Shown piece by piece: positions 1 through 9,050 of a stretch of 64,000 bases of DNA; within the stretch, counting starts at the first letter, position 1, and each line of letters opens with the position of its first letter. The translations under genes and the position numbers were made by a program. This stretch comes from JBBQXH01 sp963710975 (GTDB lineage: Bacteria; Actinomycetota; Thermoleophilia; Gaiellales; Gaiellaceae), in contig CAVQCG010000005.1 of assembly GCA_963710975.1 (NCBI GenBank), forward strand, positions 806,001 to 870,000, read 5' to 3'. Under the pieces are notes generated by a model, which had not been told where the DNA came from, searched no databases, and was given only the letters and a program-made list of their open reading frames with translations.

Positions 1-552
1 CCTTCCTTCGACATCGAGATCCCCGGCCTGCTCTCGTTTCTCGCGACAAACTCTTTCGACGGCAAGGTCGTGGGCATGAATCAGCTCCAGGCCCAGTACG
101 AGCAGCAGTACGGGCCCGGCAGCTACATCCCGGATGTGGAGCTCGTCTACTGGAGCATGCGGGTCATGGCCTACCTCGGGACGCTCTCGGTCGCGCTGGC
201 GCTGTGGGGCGGTTGGCTGCTCTGGCGCAAGAAGCTCGAGAACGCGAGATGGTTCCAACGCGCTGCAATCGCAGGGATCGCCTTCCCCTTCTTCTCGAAC
301 TTCGCGGGCTGGATCCTGACAGAGGCTGGCCGCCAGCCCTGGATCACTTTCGGGTTGCTGAGAACCGAGAACGCCGTGTCGCCGACCTCGAGTACCTGGA
401 GCGTCGGGCTGAGTCTCGGCGTGTTCATGGCGCTCTATGCAGTTCTCGGGGTCGCGGATTTCTGGCTGATGCGTCGCTACGCGCGGCTCGACCCGCCGGA
501 GATCGACGCCGACGATGCGGAGGGCGCGCCGATGGCGGCGCCGAGCTACTAG
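1..552 (+). CDS. cydA: Cytochrome bd ubiquinol oxidase subunit I, C-terminal part
   Basis: The frame is open from the first base, so the gene is truncated by the window edge and only about 183 C-terminal residues are visible. CydA carries the quinol site and all three haems of the bd-type terminal oxidase in the cytoplasmic membrane. The visible part has two long hydrophobic segments and late CydA features: a glycine-rich stretch before YWSMRVM, and WILTEAGRQPW, where the tryptophan-rich helix end is typical of the family. Its TAG stop shares one base with the GTG start of cydB, so the two are translationally coupled. Identity is secure from context and sequence. Confidence 0.95.
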   Translation, partial: PSFDIEIPGLLSFLATNSFDGKVVGMNQLQAQYEQQYGPGSYIPDVELVYWSMRVMAYLGTLSVALALWGGWLLWRKKLENARWFQRAAIAGIAFPFFSNFAGWILTEAGRQPWITFGLLRTENAVSPTSSTWSVGLSLGVFMALYAVLGVADFWLMRRYARLDPPEIDADDAEGAPMAAPSY

Positions 553-1592
553 TGACCCTCCAGATCGTCTGGTTCTGCTTGCTGTGCTTCCTCTGGACGG
601 GCTACTTCGTGCTCGAGGGGTTCGACTTCGGCGTGGGGATGCTCCTGCCCGTACTCGGTCGCACCGAGCAGGACCGCCACGCGATGTTCGAGTCGATCGG
701 GCCGATCTGGGACGGAAACGAAGTCTGGCTCCTCGTCGCAGGTGGAGCGACGTTCGCCGCGTTTCCGCAGTGGTACGCGACGATGTTCTCCGGCTTCTAC
801 CTCGCACTGCTCTTGATCCTCGTCCTCCTGATCGCCCGCGTCGTGTCCTTCGAGTGGCGCGGCCGGGCCGAGAGCCCGCGCTGGCGAGGCGTCTGGACAT
901 GGGCGAACACGATTGCCTCGTTCGGAGCGCCGTTCATCTGGGGGATCGCGCTCTCGAGCCTGCTCGGTGGGGTCCCGCTCTCCTCCGACGGAAACTTCGT
1001 CGGGGACTTCGGCGACCTCTTCACCTGGTACACCGTCTTCGCCGGGATCGCGGTCGTCCTGCTGTTCGCGCTCCACGGTGCCACGTTCCTCAGCCTTCGC
1101 ATGAGCGGCGACCTGCATCGCCGTGCCGCTCGGACGGCCGCACGGCTCGCACCCGTGGCCGCTCTCGCCGGCGCCGGCTTCCTCGTCTGGACTCTCGTGG
1201 TGGCGAACGAGCGGAACGACCGCAGCATCTTCCCGGGCATCGTCGTCGTCGTGGCTGCCGCCGTCACAGTCCTCGCAGCGGTGCTTCTCACGCGAGCGCA
1301 GCGCCACGGGCTCGCCTTCGCTGCAACCGCGGCAACGATCGTCCTCGCCGTGATCACGCTGTTCGTCTCCCTGTACCCGCGCGTCATGGTCTCGGCCCCG
1401 AACTTCGAGAACAGCCTGACCATCGAGAACGCCGCGTCGGGCCAGTACACGCTGAAGGTCATGACCGTCGCGGCCGGCATCCTCCTGCCGATCGTCCTCC
1501 TCTACCAGGGGTGGACGTACCACGTGTTTCGCAGGAGGATCGGAGGCGGAGCCACCGCAGGCCCCGGCAGCCCAGCCGGTAGCGATCCGTAG
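552..1592 (+). CDS. cydB: Cytochrome bd ubiquinol oxidase subunit II
   Basis: Membrane partner of CydA in the bd oxidase, which reduces oxygen with quinol electrons without pumping protons. The 346-residue product has the usual family length and about eight hydrophobic segments. Diagnostic motifs are GYFVLEGFDFGVGMLLP near residue 20, IGPIWDGNEVWL near residue 50 and FPQWYATMFSGFYL near residue 75. The start is GTG overlapping the cydA stop (TAGTG). A much longer reading frame continues upstream of this start, but it lies over cydA and has no CydB similarity. The bd oxidase suggests respiration at low or fluctuating oxygen. Confidence 0.95.
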   Translation: MTLQIVWFCLLCFLWTGYFVLEGFDFGVGMLLPVLGRTEQDRHAMFESIGPIWDGNEVWLLVAGGATFAAFPQWYATMFSGFYLALLLILVLLIARVVSFEWRGRAESPRWRGVWTWANTIASFGAPFIWGIALSSLLGGVPLSSDGNFVGDFGDLFTWYTVFAGIAVVLLFALHGATFLSLRMSGDLHRRAARTAARLAPVAALAGAGFLVWTLVVANERNDRSIFPGIVVVVAAAVTVLAAVLLTRAQRHGLAFAATAATIVLAVITLFVSLYPRVMVSAPNFENSLTIENAASGQYTLKVMTVAAGILLPIVLLYQGWTYHVFRRRIGGGATAGPGSPAGSDP

Positions 1593-1601
1593 ACTCGGCG
1601 G

Positions 1602-1732
1602 AGTGCTCCCGGCCGGAAGTACCGTCCTGATCCTGGCGGCGAAACGCAAGCCGGGGAAGGACGCAGGGAGGACGCCGCCCGGCGCCGCTTTGCAGCCGAC
1701 AGGGCACGAGGGTACTCCCGGCCGGGGGCACT
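1602..1732. repeat. Palindromic element with 22-bp terminal inverted repeats between cydB and cydD
   Basis: The arms at 1602-1623 and 1711-1732 are inverted copies of each other, matching at 20 of 22 positions around a shared CCCGGCCGG core. The interior is itself partly self-complementary, so the unit could fold into one long imperfect hairpin. It fills nearly all of the cydB-cydD spacer, and its right arm ends three bases before the cydD start. It could be a MITE-like insertion, an attenuator or an mRNA processing site. No transposase or clear target duplication is visible. Confidence 0.6.
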
Positions 1733-1734
1733 GA

Positions 1735-3405
1735 GTGCGGCCTTTCGACCCGCGCCTCCTCCACCGCGCTCGCGCGGTCCGGCACGTCCTCGCCCTCGAC
1801 TGCGCCATTGGGCTCCTGGCCGCGCTGCTCGTGCTGGCCCAGGCGGTTCTGCTCGCACGAGTTGCGGCGCGTGGATTCTCCGGCGCGTCGCTCGGCGACC
1901 TCGTGCTTCCGCTGGGGCTCCTCGTCACCGTGGTCGTCGCCCGATCCGCCTCGGCGTGGGGGTTCGAGGTGGCTGGACGCCGAGCCGCGACGAGCGTCCT
2001 CTCAGGGCTGCGGCTCGACCTCGTCGAGCAGCGCCTCCGCCGGCAGCCGGCAGCGCTCGACGGCTCGGAGAGCGCGGAGGTCGCAACGGCTGCGGTGGCG
2101 GGCGTGGACGCACTCGAGACCGCATTTGCTCGCTACCTGCCTCAGGTCGTTCTCGCGCTGACCGTCCCCGTCGCAGTCCTGATCCTGGTCGCGCTGCTCG
2201 ACCCCCTGTCGGCCGGCTTGATGCTCCTGACGCTGCCGCTCGTCCCGGTCTTCATGTGGCTCATCGGCAAGGCGACGGAGCGACGGACTCGGGAGCGCTG
2301 GCAGGCGCTCTCGCTGCTCGCGACTCACTTCCTCGACGTCGTCCGAGGGCTACCCACACTGCGCGCGTTCAATCGTGGAGAGGCGCAGGCCACCCAGATC
2401 GCGCTCGTCAGCGACCAGTACCGGCGGGCGGCCATGGGAACTCTCCGCATCGCGTTCCTGTCGGGCACCGTGCTCGAGCTGGCGGCAACACTCGGGGTGG
2501 CACTCATCGCCGTCACCGTCGGAGTCCGGCTCGTCAACGGCAGCGTCGGGTTCGAGACGGCGCTCACGGTGCTCGTCCTGGCACCCGAGCTCTACATCCC
2601 GCTGCGGAACCTCGCCGCGCAGTACCACGCGAGCGCCGATGGCCTCGCCGTCTCCGGTCGCCTTCTCGACCTGATCGAACAGCCGGCGGCGGTTGTGGCG
2701 GGCCAGACCATCGCCCCGAGCCCACGGGACGCTGCGATCCGCTTCGACGGCGTGTCGTTCGACTACCCGGGGCGGCCGGAAGCCGTTCTCGACTCCGTCG
2801 ACCTCGAGCTGCGTCCGGGTGAGACCGTCGCGCTCGTAGGAGCGAGCGGCAGCGGGAAGAGCACGACGGCGTCGCTCCTGCTTCGGCTCTGCGAGCCGAC
2901 GGCCGGTCGCCTTGCCGTCGGGGACGTCGACCTGGCCGGGTGCGACCTGGCCGCCTGGCGTTCCCAGATCGCATGGGTACCGCAGCAGCCGACGCTCTTC
3001 AGGGGAACGGTCGCCGACAACATCCGTCTCGGCGACCCGTCAGCCTCAGAGACGCGGGTGAAAGCTGCCGCCGAGCTTGCAGCAGCCGACGGCTTCATAC
3101 GTGCCCTTCCCCTCGAGTACGAGACCGTCGTCGGGGAGGGTGGCCGCCGGCTCTCGGCAGGAGAGCGACAGCGCATCGCGCTTGCTCGCGCCTTCCTCCG
3201 CGACGCACCGCTGGTCATCCTCGACGAGCCGACCGCGAACCTCGACTCGGCCAACGCCGCGATCGTCGGCGAGGCGGTCGACCGGCTGCGACCGGGACGA
3301 ACGATCCTCCTGATCGCGCACCGCCCGGAGCTCGCCACGAAGGCGGACAGGATCGTCCGACTCGAAAGCGGACGGCTTGTCCCAGAACCGGTCGAGGTCG
3401 GGTGA
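1735..3405 (+). CDS. cydD: Cysteine/glutathione ABC exporter subunit CydD
   Basis: One half of the heterodimeric CydDC exporter, which moves thiols to the outer face and is needed to mature cytochrome bd. The 556-residue protein has an N-terminal six-helix exporter domain (about residues 15-310) and a C-terminal nucleotide-binding domain. The latter shows Walker A GASGSGKST, Q-loop WVPQQPTLFRGTV, signature LSAGE, Walker B LVILDEP and the H-loop in IAHRPE. GTG start; the stop overlaps the cydC start by GTGA. Position behind cydAB makes the assignment strong despite general similarity among ABC exporters. Confidence 0.92.
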   Translation: MRPFDPRLLHRARAVRHVLALDCAIGLLAALLVLAQAVLLARVAARGFSGASLGDLVLPLGLLVTVVVARSASAWGFEVAGRRAATSVLSGLRLDLVEQRLRRQPAALDGSESAEVATAAVAGVDALETAFARYLPQVVLALTVPVAVLILVALLDPLSAGLMLLTLPLVPVFMWLIGKATERRTRERWQALSLLATHFLDVVRGLPTLRAFNRGEAQATQIALVSDQYRRAAMGTLRIAFLSGTVLELAATLGVALIAVTVGVRLVNGSVGFETALTVLVLAPELYIPLRNLAAQYHASADGLAVSGRLLDLIEQPAAVVAGQTIAPSPRDAAIRFDGVSFDYPGRPEAVLDSVDLELRPGETVALVGASGSGKSTTASLLLRLCEPTAGRLAVGDVDLAGCDLAAWRSQIAWVPQQPTLFRGTVADNIRLGDPSASETRVKAAAELAAADGFIRALPLEYETVVGEGGRRLSAGERQRIALARAFLRDAPLVILDEPTANLDSANAAIVGEAVDRLRPGRTILLIAHRPELATKADRIVRLESGRLVPEPVEVG

Positions 3406-5049
3406 GATCGACGCTCCGTCGCCTGCTGAGCCTTGCCGGCATGCCCCGGTCAGGCGTGGCGCTCGCGGTTGCGCTCGGCGCGCTCGCGGTCATCTTCGGC
3501 GTCGGACTGATGACGACCTCGGGCTACCTGATCTCACGCGCCGCGGAGCAGCCTCCCATCCTCTCGCTCACCGTCACGATCGTCATCGTCCGGTTCTTCG
3601 GGCTGGCGCGTCCGCTCGCCCGCTACCTCGAGCGGCTGTCGTCGCACGATCTCGCGCTGCGGAGTCTCGGCCGGATCCGCGAGCGCTTCTACGCGCGAAT
3701 CGAGCCCCTCGCCCCGGCGCAACTCGAGGGATTCCGGCGCGGTGACTTGATCAGCCGAATGGTCGGCGACGTGGACGCGCTTCAGGGCCTCTATCTGCGA
3801 GGAATCGGACCGCCCCTGATCGCTCTCGTCGTCGCCGTGACGTGTGTCGTCGCGGCCGCGATCCTCCTTCCCGTCGCCGGAGCGATACTCATGGTGGGAC
3901 TCCTTGCCGGCGGGATCGCCGTTCCGGCCGTCGCCGCGCTCCTCGGGCGCACGGCGGGTCGCCGTCAGGCCGCAGCACGCGGCGAGCTCACCGCGGAGCT
4001 CGTGGAGCTTCTGCGCGGCGCACCGGAGCTGGTCGTGTACGGCCAGGAGGCGGAGAAGCTCGACGCCGTTCGCGCGGCCGACGGCGAGCTCTCGCGGCTC
4101 AGCCGGCGCGACGCGCTGGCCGCCGGTCTCGCGGACTCGCTTTCGATCCTCGTCGCCGGCCTGACCCTCGCGGGAGTGCTCGCAGCCACGGTGACCGCGC
4201 ACTCGGAGGGAACGCTCGACCGTGTGCTCATCGCGACTCTTGCGCTTCTCGCTATTTCGTCGTTCGAAGCGGTCGCACCGCTCCCCGGCGCCGCCCGGGA
4301 GATGGCCGCGATGCTCGGTGCGGGCCGCCGTGTTCTCGACCTGACCGATCGCGAGCCGGTCGTAGCGCGACCCGGACGCCCCCTTGCCTGCCCCGGTGTT
4401 TCCCGCCACCGTCGCCCTCGAGAACGTGACGGCCGGCTACGACAATGGGAGCGAGCATGTTCTCAGCGGCTTCGACCTGCGCCTCGATCCGGGGAAGCGG
4501 GTTGCCCTCGTGGGCCCGAGCGGCGCCGGCAAGACGACGGTCACGAATCTGCTGCTGCGCTTCCTCGACCCGGAGTCCGGTCGAGTCACCCTCGCGGGAC
4601 GCGATCTCCGCGAGTACCTGCAGGAAGACGTCCGCAGCACGATTGCCCTGGCCGGGCAGGAGGCGCATCTGTTCAACTCGACCATCCGTGAGAACCTGAG
4701 GCTCGCGCGGCCCGAGGCGACCGACGCCGAGCTGGCTGACGCGTTGTGCCAGGCCCGGCTCGACGAATGGGTCGCCACGCTTCCCGACGGGCTCGACACG
4801 CTCGTCGGCGAGGAGGGAGCGCGGCTCTCGGGCGGCCAGCGGCAGCGGCTCACACTTGCGCGGGCACTGCTCGCGGACGCTCCGATCCTCGTCCTCGACG
4901 AACCGACTGCCCATCTCGATCCGCAGACTGCGGAGGATCTCATGCGCGACGTTTTCACCGCAGCCACCGGCCGCTCCATTCTCCTGATCACGCATCGGCC
5001 AGAGGGTCTCGATCTCGCCGACGAGATCGTCACCCTCGAGCCCGTCTAG
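3402..5049 (+). CDS. cydC: ABC exporter subunit CydC, interrupted by a +1 frameshift
   Basis: Second half of CydDC. Starting at GTG 3402, the membrane domain reads in one frame to about 4380, ending in VVARPGRPL. The ATPase domain continues one frame over from about 4384, with Walker A GPSGAGKTT, signature LSGGQ, Walker B ILVLDEP and ITHRPE. The switch falls in a run of five C at 4379-4383. Removing one C joins the halves as RPGRPLPAPVFPATVALENV, the normal inter-domain linker. A separate restart at TTG 4384 is possible but would split an obligate fused protein. A consensus error or a recent mutation is more likely. The TAG stop lies inside the inverted repeat at 5046-5069. Confidence 0.85.
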
Positions 5050-5212
5050 GGGCCTGTCCGGAAACCCCGGTGCGGGTGGGACTCGCGCGTGAGGGTGCCT
5101 GGCAAGAACGTAGGGACGGCGCTACCAGGCAGGTAACGCTGTCTTCGAGGACGCCGCCAGGCATCCCACGCGCCGCCTCCGGACGTAACGGGGTTTCCGG
5201 ACAGGCCCCTAG
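5046..5212. repeat. 167-bp element with perfect 24-bp terminal inverted repeats between convergent genes
   Basis: The arms at 5046-5069 and 5189-5212 are perfect inverted copies beginning CTAGGGGCCTGTCCGG. The element sits exactly between cydC and the convergent GAP-family gene, and the outer CTAG at each end provides the TAG stop of each gene. The interior holds a smaller inverted pair, TGCCTGG with CCAGGCA. It shares GAGGACGCCGCC with a 3'-adjacent GGC (one base apart) with the element at 1602-1732. It may act as a bidirectional terminator, a MITE-like insertion, or both. Confidence 0.7.
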
Positions 5213-5883
5213 CTCAGCCCGCCGATTCCGTCGCCGATCAGCATCACGCCGATGATCAGGAAGAGGGTGGACATGATCGCGGGCGTGTAGTCGACCATCC
5301 AGACTCGCAGGCGGTCGAGGGGCTCCTTCGCGCGGTCTCCCGCCACGAGATAGACAGCGAGCGGCGCGAGGACGCAGCATCCGGCGATCGCGAGGTACAC
5401 GGCGAGAGTGAGAATCTGCTCCGAAACCCTGATGCCGGTCTCTGCGATGTAGGCGGCCGCTGCCATCGTGATGATCAGGTTCTTGCCGTTCACGACGCCG
5501 GCGGCGGCCCCGAAACCGAGTGCCTTGCCGGGGGTGAGCCCGTCGAGCCGCTCCACCCACTTCGGCATCGGTATGTGAGTACCGGGCTTCGGTCGACTTC
5601 TCCAGATCCAGTACGCGGCGACGAGAAAGAGGCCCCCGAGGATGAGCTTCAGGATGCTCGCCCAGGTGGCCGGCTGCCCTTCCTCGATCGCCCCGACGAC
5701 GTCGGCGATCACGAGTAGCACCGTCCCCATCACGGCAAACGACGTCATGAAGCCAACTGCGAACGAGAGCCCGTTCGCACGGGCGTGCGGCGTTCCCAGC
5801 AGGAGCACCACGGCGACGATCGTGGCCGGCCGGATCGCGGCCGCGAACGCGAGTGGAAGGATCTCGCCGAGAGCGTGCCCCAT
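5209..5883 (-). CDS. GAP-family (SfLAP-like) integral membrane protein
   Basis: The roughly 224-residue product has about six hydrophobic segments. It starts with MGHALGEILPLAFAAAIRP and ends in a helix with MSTLFLIIGVMLIGDGIG, the pattern of the GAP (Sap, PF11139-type) family, whose mycobacterial members influence export of cell-surface glycolipids or sulfolipids. Substrate here is unknown. An in-frame ATG at 5979 would put the start eight bases from the divergent PiT start. I prefer the internal ATG at 5883, which begins the conserved region and leaves about 100 bp for divergent promoters. The stop codon is in the inverted repeat it shares with cydC. Confidence 0.75.
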   Translation of the reverse strand: MGHALGEILPLAFAAAIRPATIVAVVLLLGTPHARANGLSFAVGFMTSFAVMGTVLLVIADVVGAIEEGQPATWASILKLILGGLFLVAAYWIWRSRPKPGTHIPMPKWVERLDGLTPGKALGFGAAAGVVNGKNLIITMAAAAYIAETGIRVSEQILTLAVYLAIAGCCVLAPLAVYLVAGDRAKEPLDRLRVWMVDYTPAIMSTLFLIIGVMLIGDGIGGLS

Positions 5884-5986
5884 CAGCCGGAGAGCCTGAA
5901 GAAGGCCGAATCGAAACGTGCGAGTGCCGCGGCCAAGACCCAAGTCTACGAAGCGACCAGAAGTCCGTTCGGAGAACATGCGGTGA

Positions 5987-6994
5987 ATGACCGGTCTCTA
6001 CCTGGCAATCGCGATGGCACTTGCCTTCTCGCTCACGAACGGCTTTCACGATGCCTCGAACGCGATTGCGACGCTCGTGGCCACGCGAGGCGCACGGCCG
6101 CGCGATGCGATCCTCCTGGCGTCTGTCTTCAACATGGTCGGTGCTTTCGTCGTCGGCACGGCGGTTGCAGACACGATCGCGGGGATCGTCACCGTCCCGG
6201 CCGACCAGGCGGTCGCCGTGATCGGGGCCGGGCTGACCTCCGCCGTTGGCTGGAATCTCCTGACCTGGTCACGCGGGCTGCCGTCGAGCTCAGGCCATGC
6301 TCTCGTCGGCGGGCTCGTCGGGGCTGCGCTCGTCGACGGCGGCCTGAACGCGGTCAACTGGGGAGGCCTCGACGGATGGCACCCCGTTGGGGTCTTCGGG
6401 ACGCTGATCGTTTTGGCGATCTCCCCCGTCATCGGCCTGGTGGGCGGCTATCTGGCGATCCGGCTCCTCCGGCGTGGACTGCGGCGAGCGACACGCCGCA
6501 TCCGGGGGCCGGTCAGGGCCTCTGAGTGGGGAATGTCTGCGGCGCTCTCCCTCAGCCACGGCGCCAACGACGCACAGAAGTCGATGGGCGTCATCGCGGC
6601 GCTCCTGCTCGCAGAGGGTCACCTCTCCAGCCTCACCGTGCCGCTCTGGGTCACGTTCTCCTGCGGTGCTGTTCTCACGCTCGGGACCGCGCTCGGAGGC
6701 TGGCGGATCGTCAAGACCATCGGCCGGCGAATCTTCCACCTGCAACCCGTCGACGGCCTCGCAAGCCAGACGAGCTCGACTGCCGTGATCCTCGGGGCGT
6801 CCCTCATCGGAGGCCCGGTGTCGACGACCCAGGTCGTCGCGTCGTCGGTCGTCGGAATCGGCGTGGGCCGGCAGCGCTGGCATCACGTACGCTGGTCCGT
6901 CGTGTCGCATATGGGACTCGCCTGGGTAGTGACGATCCCGGCCACTGCGCTTCTCGCCGGCGCCCTGCTGCCAGTGTGGAGGCTATTCACGTGA
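5987..6994 (+). CDS. Inorganic phosphate transporter, PiT family
   Basis: Cation-coupled low-affinity phosphate permease of 335 residues with ten or so hydrophobic segments. Both halves carry the family repeat: NGFHDASNAIAT near residue 18 and HGANDAQKSMGV near residue 190. The second-half PVSTTQVVASSVVG is also typical. Its TGA stop overlaps the GTG start of the DUF47 gene, the usual PiT partner, so they form one transcription unit. The gene is divergent from the GAP-family gene. Confidence 0.93.
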   Translation: MTGLYLAIAMALAFSLTNGFHDASNAIATLVATRGARPRDAILLASVFNMVGAFVVGTAVADTIAGIVTVPADQAVAVIGAGLTSAVGWNLLTWSRGLPSSSGHALVGGLVGAALVDGGLNAVNWGGLDGWHPVGVFGTLIVLAISPVIGLVGGYLAIRLLRRGLRRATRRIRGPVRASEWGMSAALSLSHGANDAQKSMGVIAALLLAEGHLSSLTVPLWVTFSCGAVLTLGTALGGWRIVKTIGRRIFHLQPVDGLASQTSSTAVILGASLIGGPVSTTQVVASSVVGIGVGRQRWHHVRWSVVSHMGLAWVVTIPATALLAGALLPVWRLFT

Positions 6995-7608
6995 AAGGGC
7001 CGACCCGCTGGTTCCTGCCCGAGACTCCGGACGTCCTCGGCATGCTCCGAGAACAGACCGCGGTGACCGCGAAGGGGATCGATGCGTTCGCCGCGTGGGC
7101 GGCAGGCGACGGCGCGAAGGCAGACCTGGTCCGCTCCCTCGAGCACGAGGCAGACGACCACAAGCGGGAGCTCCGCGGTGCCCTCAGGACTGCGTTCTCG
7201 ACGCCTGTCGAGCCCGAGGATCTCTTCGAGCTCTCGCGCGGAATCGACTCCGTCCTCAACGGCGCGAAGGACGCGGTTCGAGAGGCAGAGGTCATGGAGG
7301 TAGTTCCGGACGAGGCTCTCGCCCAGATGGCCGGGCTACTCGCCGAAGGCGTCCATCAGCTTGCCACGGCTATCGAGGCTCTCGCGAGCGACGGGGACGC
7401 CGCGACGGATGCAGCAGACGCCGCGGTCAAGAGCCAGCGGCACCTCGAGCGAGCGTACCGGGCGGCGAGCGCAGCGCTGCTCGAGGAGGACGGCGACCTC
7501 CGCATGGTCGCCTCGAAGCGCGAGCTCTACCGGCGCGCGACCCGGCTGTCGGACGATGTCGTCGATGTCGCCGAGCGCGTCTGGTTCGTCATCGTCAAGG
7601 AGGCCTGA
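6991..7608 (+). CDS. DUF47/PhoU-like partner of PiT
   Basis: A 205-residue, entirely helical, soluble protein of the DUF47 (PhoU-like) family, which accompanies PiT transporters and is thought to modulate phosphate uptake. The sequence opens with the conserved WFLP and contains repeated acidic/His patches such as LEHEADDHKRELRG near residue 50 and the mid-protein ELSRGIDSVLNGAKD. GTG start overlaps the PiT stop (GTGA). The next gene starts immediately after its TGA, so the dehydrogenase may be co-transcribed although functionally unrelated. Confidence 0.88.
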   Translation: MKGPTRWFLPETPDVLGMLREQTAVTAKGIDAFAAWAAGDGAKADLVRSLEHEADDHKRELRGALRTAFSTPVEPEDLFELSRGIDSVLNGAKDAVREAEVMEVVPDEALAQMAGLLAEGVHQLATAIEALASDGDAATDAADAAVKSQRHLERAYRAASAALLEEDGDLRMVASKRELYRRATRLSDDVVDVAERVWFVIVKEA

Positions 7609-8526
7609 GTGAGCCAGGCACCGCTCCCTGCGCGGGTCGGAATCGCGGGCGCGGGAACCATGGGCGCCGGCATGGCCGCCGTCTTCGCCCGCGCCGGATG
7701 CGAGGTCGCGTTGACAGCGAGGCGAGAGGAGTCGCTCGCTGACGCTCGACGTCGGTGCGAGGCCATCATCGGTGAGGGCGCATCATCCATCGCGACCACC
7801 ACGTCGGTCGAGGAAGCTCTCTCGGGCGCCGACCTCGTCGTCGAGACGATCGTCGAGGAGGTCGAGCCGAAGCAGCGTCTGCTGGAGATCGCGGAGCGCG
7901 TGACTGGGCCCGGATCGATCCTCGTCACGAACACGTCGTCGCTCTCGCTCGCAACTCTCGCTCTGGGACTCGAACGGCCAGAACGCTTCGCCGGCCTGCA
8001 CTGGTTCAACCCGCCCGAGCTCGTCGAGCTGGTCGAGGTGGTGGGTACCGAACGCACCGACCCGCTCGTGCTCGAGACGCTGCGACACTGGATGGTGCTT
8101 CTCGGCAAGGCCCCGGTCGTGCTCGCTCGCGACACACCCGGGTTCATCGCCAACCGCCTTCAGTACGCGCTCGTCCGCGAGGCCTACGCGCTCGTCGACG
8201 CGGGCGTCTGTACGCGCGAGGACGTCGATCGAGTCCTGACGCATGGCCTCGGGGCGCGGTGGTCGGCGGTCGGGCCGTTCCAGGCGCTCGACCTCGCGGG
8301 ACTCGACGTGCACGTCGCCGTCGCCACGGAGCTCTTTCCCGAGCTTTCGAACGCAACCAACCCTCCCGAAGACGCCGTCAGGCTCGTGAGGGAAGGATCG
8401 CTCGGCTGTAAGAGCGGGCGAGGCCTGCTGGGCGACTACGATCGGGAGGCGCTCGCCGCACTCGCCGCGCGGCGGGTTCGCGTTCTCCTCGGGCTCCCCG
8501 CTCTTCGTGACGGAAAGGAGGATTGA
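7609..8526 (+). CDS. 3-hydroxyacyl-CoA dehydrogenase family protein
   Basis: NAD-dependent oxidation of 3-hydroxyacyl-CoA (3-hydroxybutyryl-CoA type) in the cytoplasm is the expected role. The 305-residue protein has an N-terminal Rossmann fold with GIAGAGTMGAGMA at residue 10, an acidic patch LVVETIVEEVEPKQ, the segment TNTSSLSLATLA, and HWFNPPELVELVEVV containing the catalytic-type histidine. The C-terminal domain has KAPVVLARDTPGFIANRLQ. Sequence alone cannot separate 3-hydroxybutyryl-CoA dehydrogenase from relatives acting on other 3-hydroxyacids. GTG start abuts the preceding stop; the stop overlaps the next gene by one base. Confidence 0.85.
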   Translation: MSQAPLPARVGIAGAGTMGAGMAAVFARAGCEVALTARREESLADARRRCEAIIGEGASSIATTTSVEEALSGADLVVETIVEEVEPKQRLLEIAERVTGPGSILVTNTSSLSLATLALGLERPERFAGLHWFNPPELVELVEVVGTERTDPLVLETLRHWMVLLGKAPVVLARDTPGFIANRLQYALVREAYALVDAGVCTREDVDRVLTHGLGARWSAVGPFQALDLAGLDVHVAVATELFPELSNATNPPEDAVRLVREGSLGCKSGRGLLGDYDREALAALAARRVRVLLGLPALRDGKED

Positions 8527-9050
8527 TGTCTCTCGATCCGACCGCGATAGGTGTTCCCGACCGGGTCCTGACGCCCGACGAGTGCTTCGACGCAGGCGCT
8601 CGCGCCGCGGCGAACGTCGACCTGGCCGAGCACCTCATCGAGGATCCGCATCAGAGGATGTTCGAGCGCCTCTGGCGGAACGACCACTCCGAGGCCTGGC
8701 TCGTCAGCTTCTGGGAGCCGAAGGACACCGGCTACCACGACCACAGCGCCTCTTCCGGCGGAATCTACGTCGTCGAGGGACGCGTGACCGAGGAGCCGCT
8801 CGTCGTCGGAGGAGCCGCCCGGATCCGGGAATATGGGCCCGGAGACACGTTCTCCTTCGGAACAGGCCACATCCACCGCATGCACCACGACCCTGAGGCC
8901 GTGACCATCCACGTCTACTCGCCTCGACTCGAGACCATCGGATCGTACGACATCGTCGACGGCGAGCTCCGACGGACGCCGTGCTCGCCCGACGAGGAGA
9001 GCCCGCCCTCTCCCGAGCTCGACCGCGCCCTGCAAGGCAAGGCGCCGTAG
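8526..9050 (+). CDS. Cysteine dioxygenase-like cupin
   Basis: A 174-residue single-domain cupin resembling type I thiol dioxygenases, which oxidise cysteine or 3-mercaptopropionate to the sulfinate using Fe(II). The metal-binding pattern is visible: GYHDHSASSGGIYVVEG near residue 73 gives two His, and HIHRMHHDPEAVTIHVYSP near residue 125 gives the third, followed by the YSP tyrosine region. Substrate is not certain. The last few codons (LQGKAP) and the TAG stop fall inside the first hairpin of the modular repeat array, so the repeat has defined the protein's C-terminus. Confidence 0.75.
   Translation: MSLDPTAIGVPDRVLTPDECFDAGARAAANVDLAEHLIEDPHQRMFERLWRNDHSEAWLVSFWEPKDTGYHDHSASSGGIYVVEGRVTEEPLVVGGAARIREYGPGDTFSFGTGHIHRMHHDPEAVTIHVYSPRLETIGSYDIVDGELRRTPCSPDEESPPSPELDRALQGKAP

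Noticed and set aside
204..551. Upstream in-frame extension of cydB
   Set aside because: It lies over cydA in another frame, is Arg-rich and has no CydB similarity; the conserved protein begins at GTG 552.
4375..4400. Programmed frameshift in cydC
   Set aside because: No slippery heptamer with downstream pseudoknot is evident, and several other genes in the window have similar single-base breaks.
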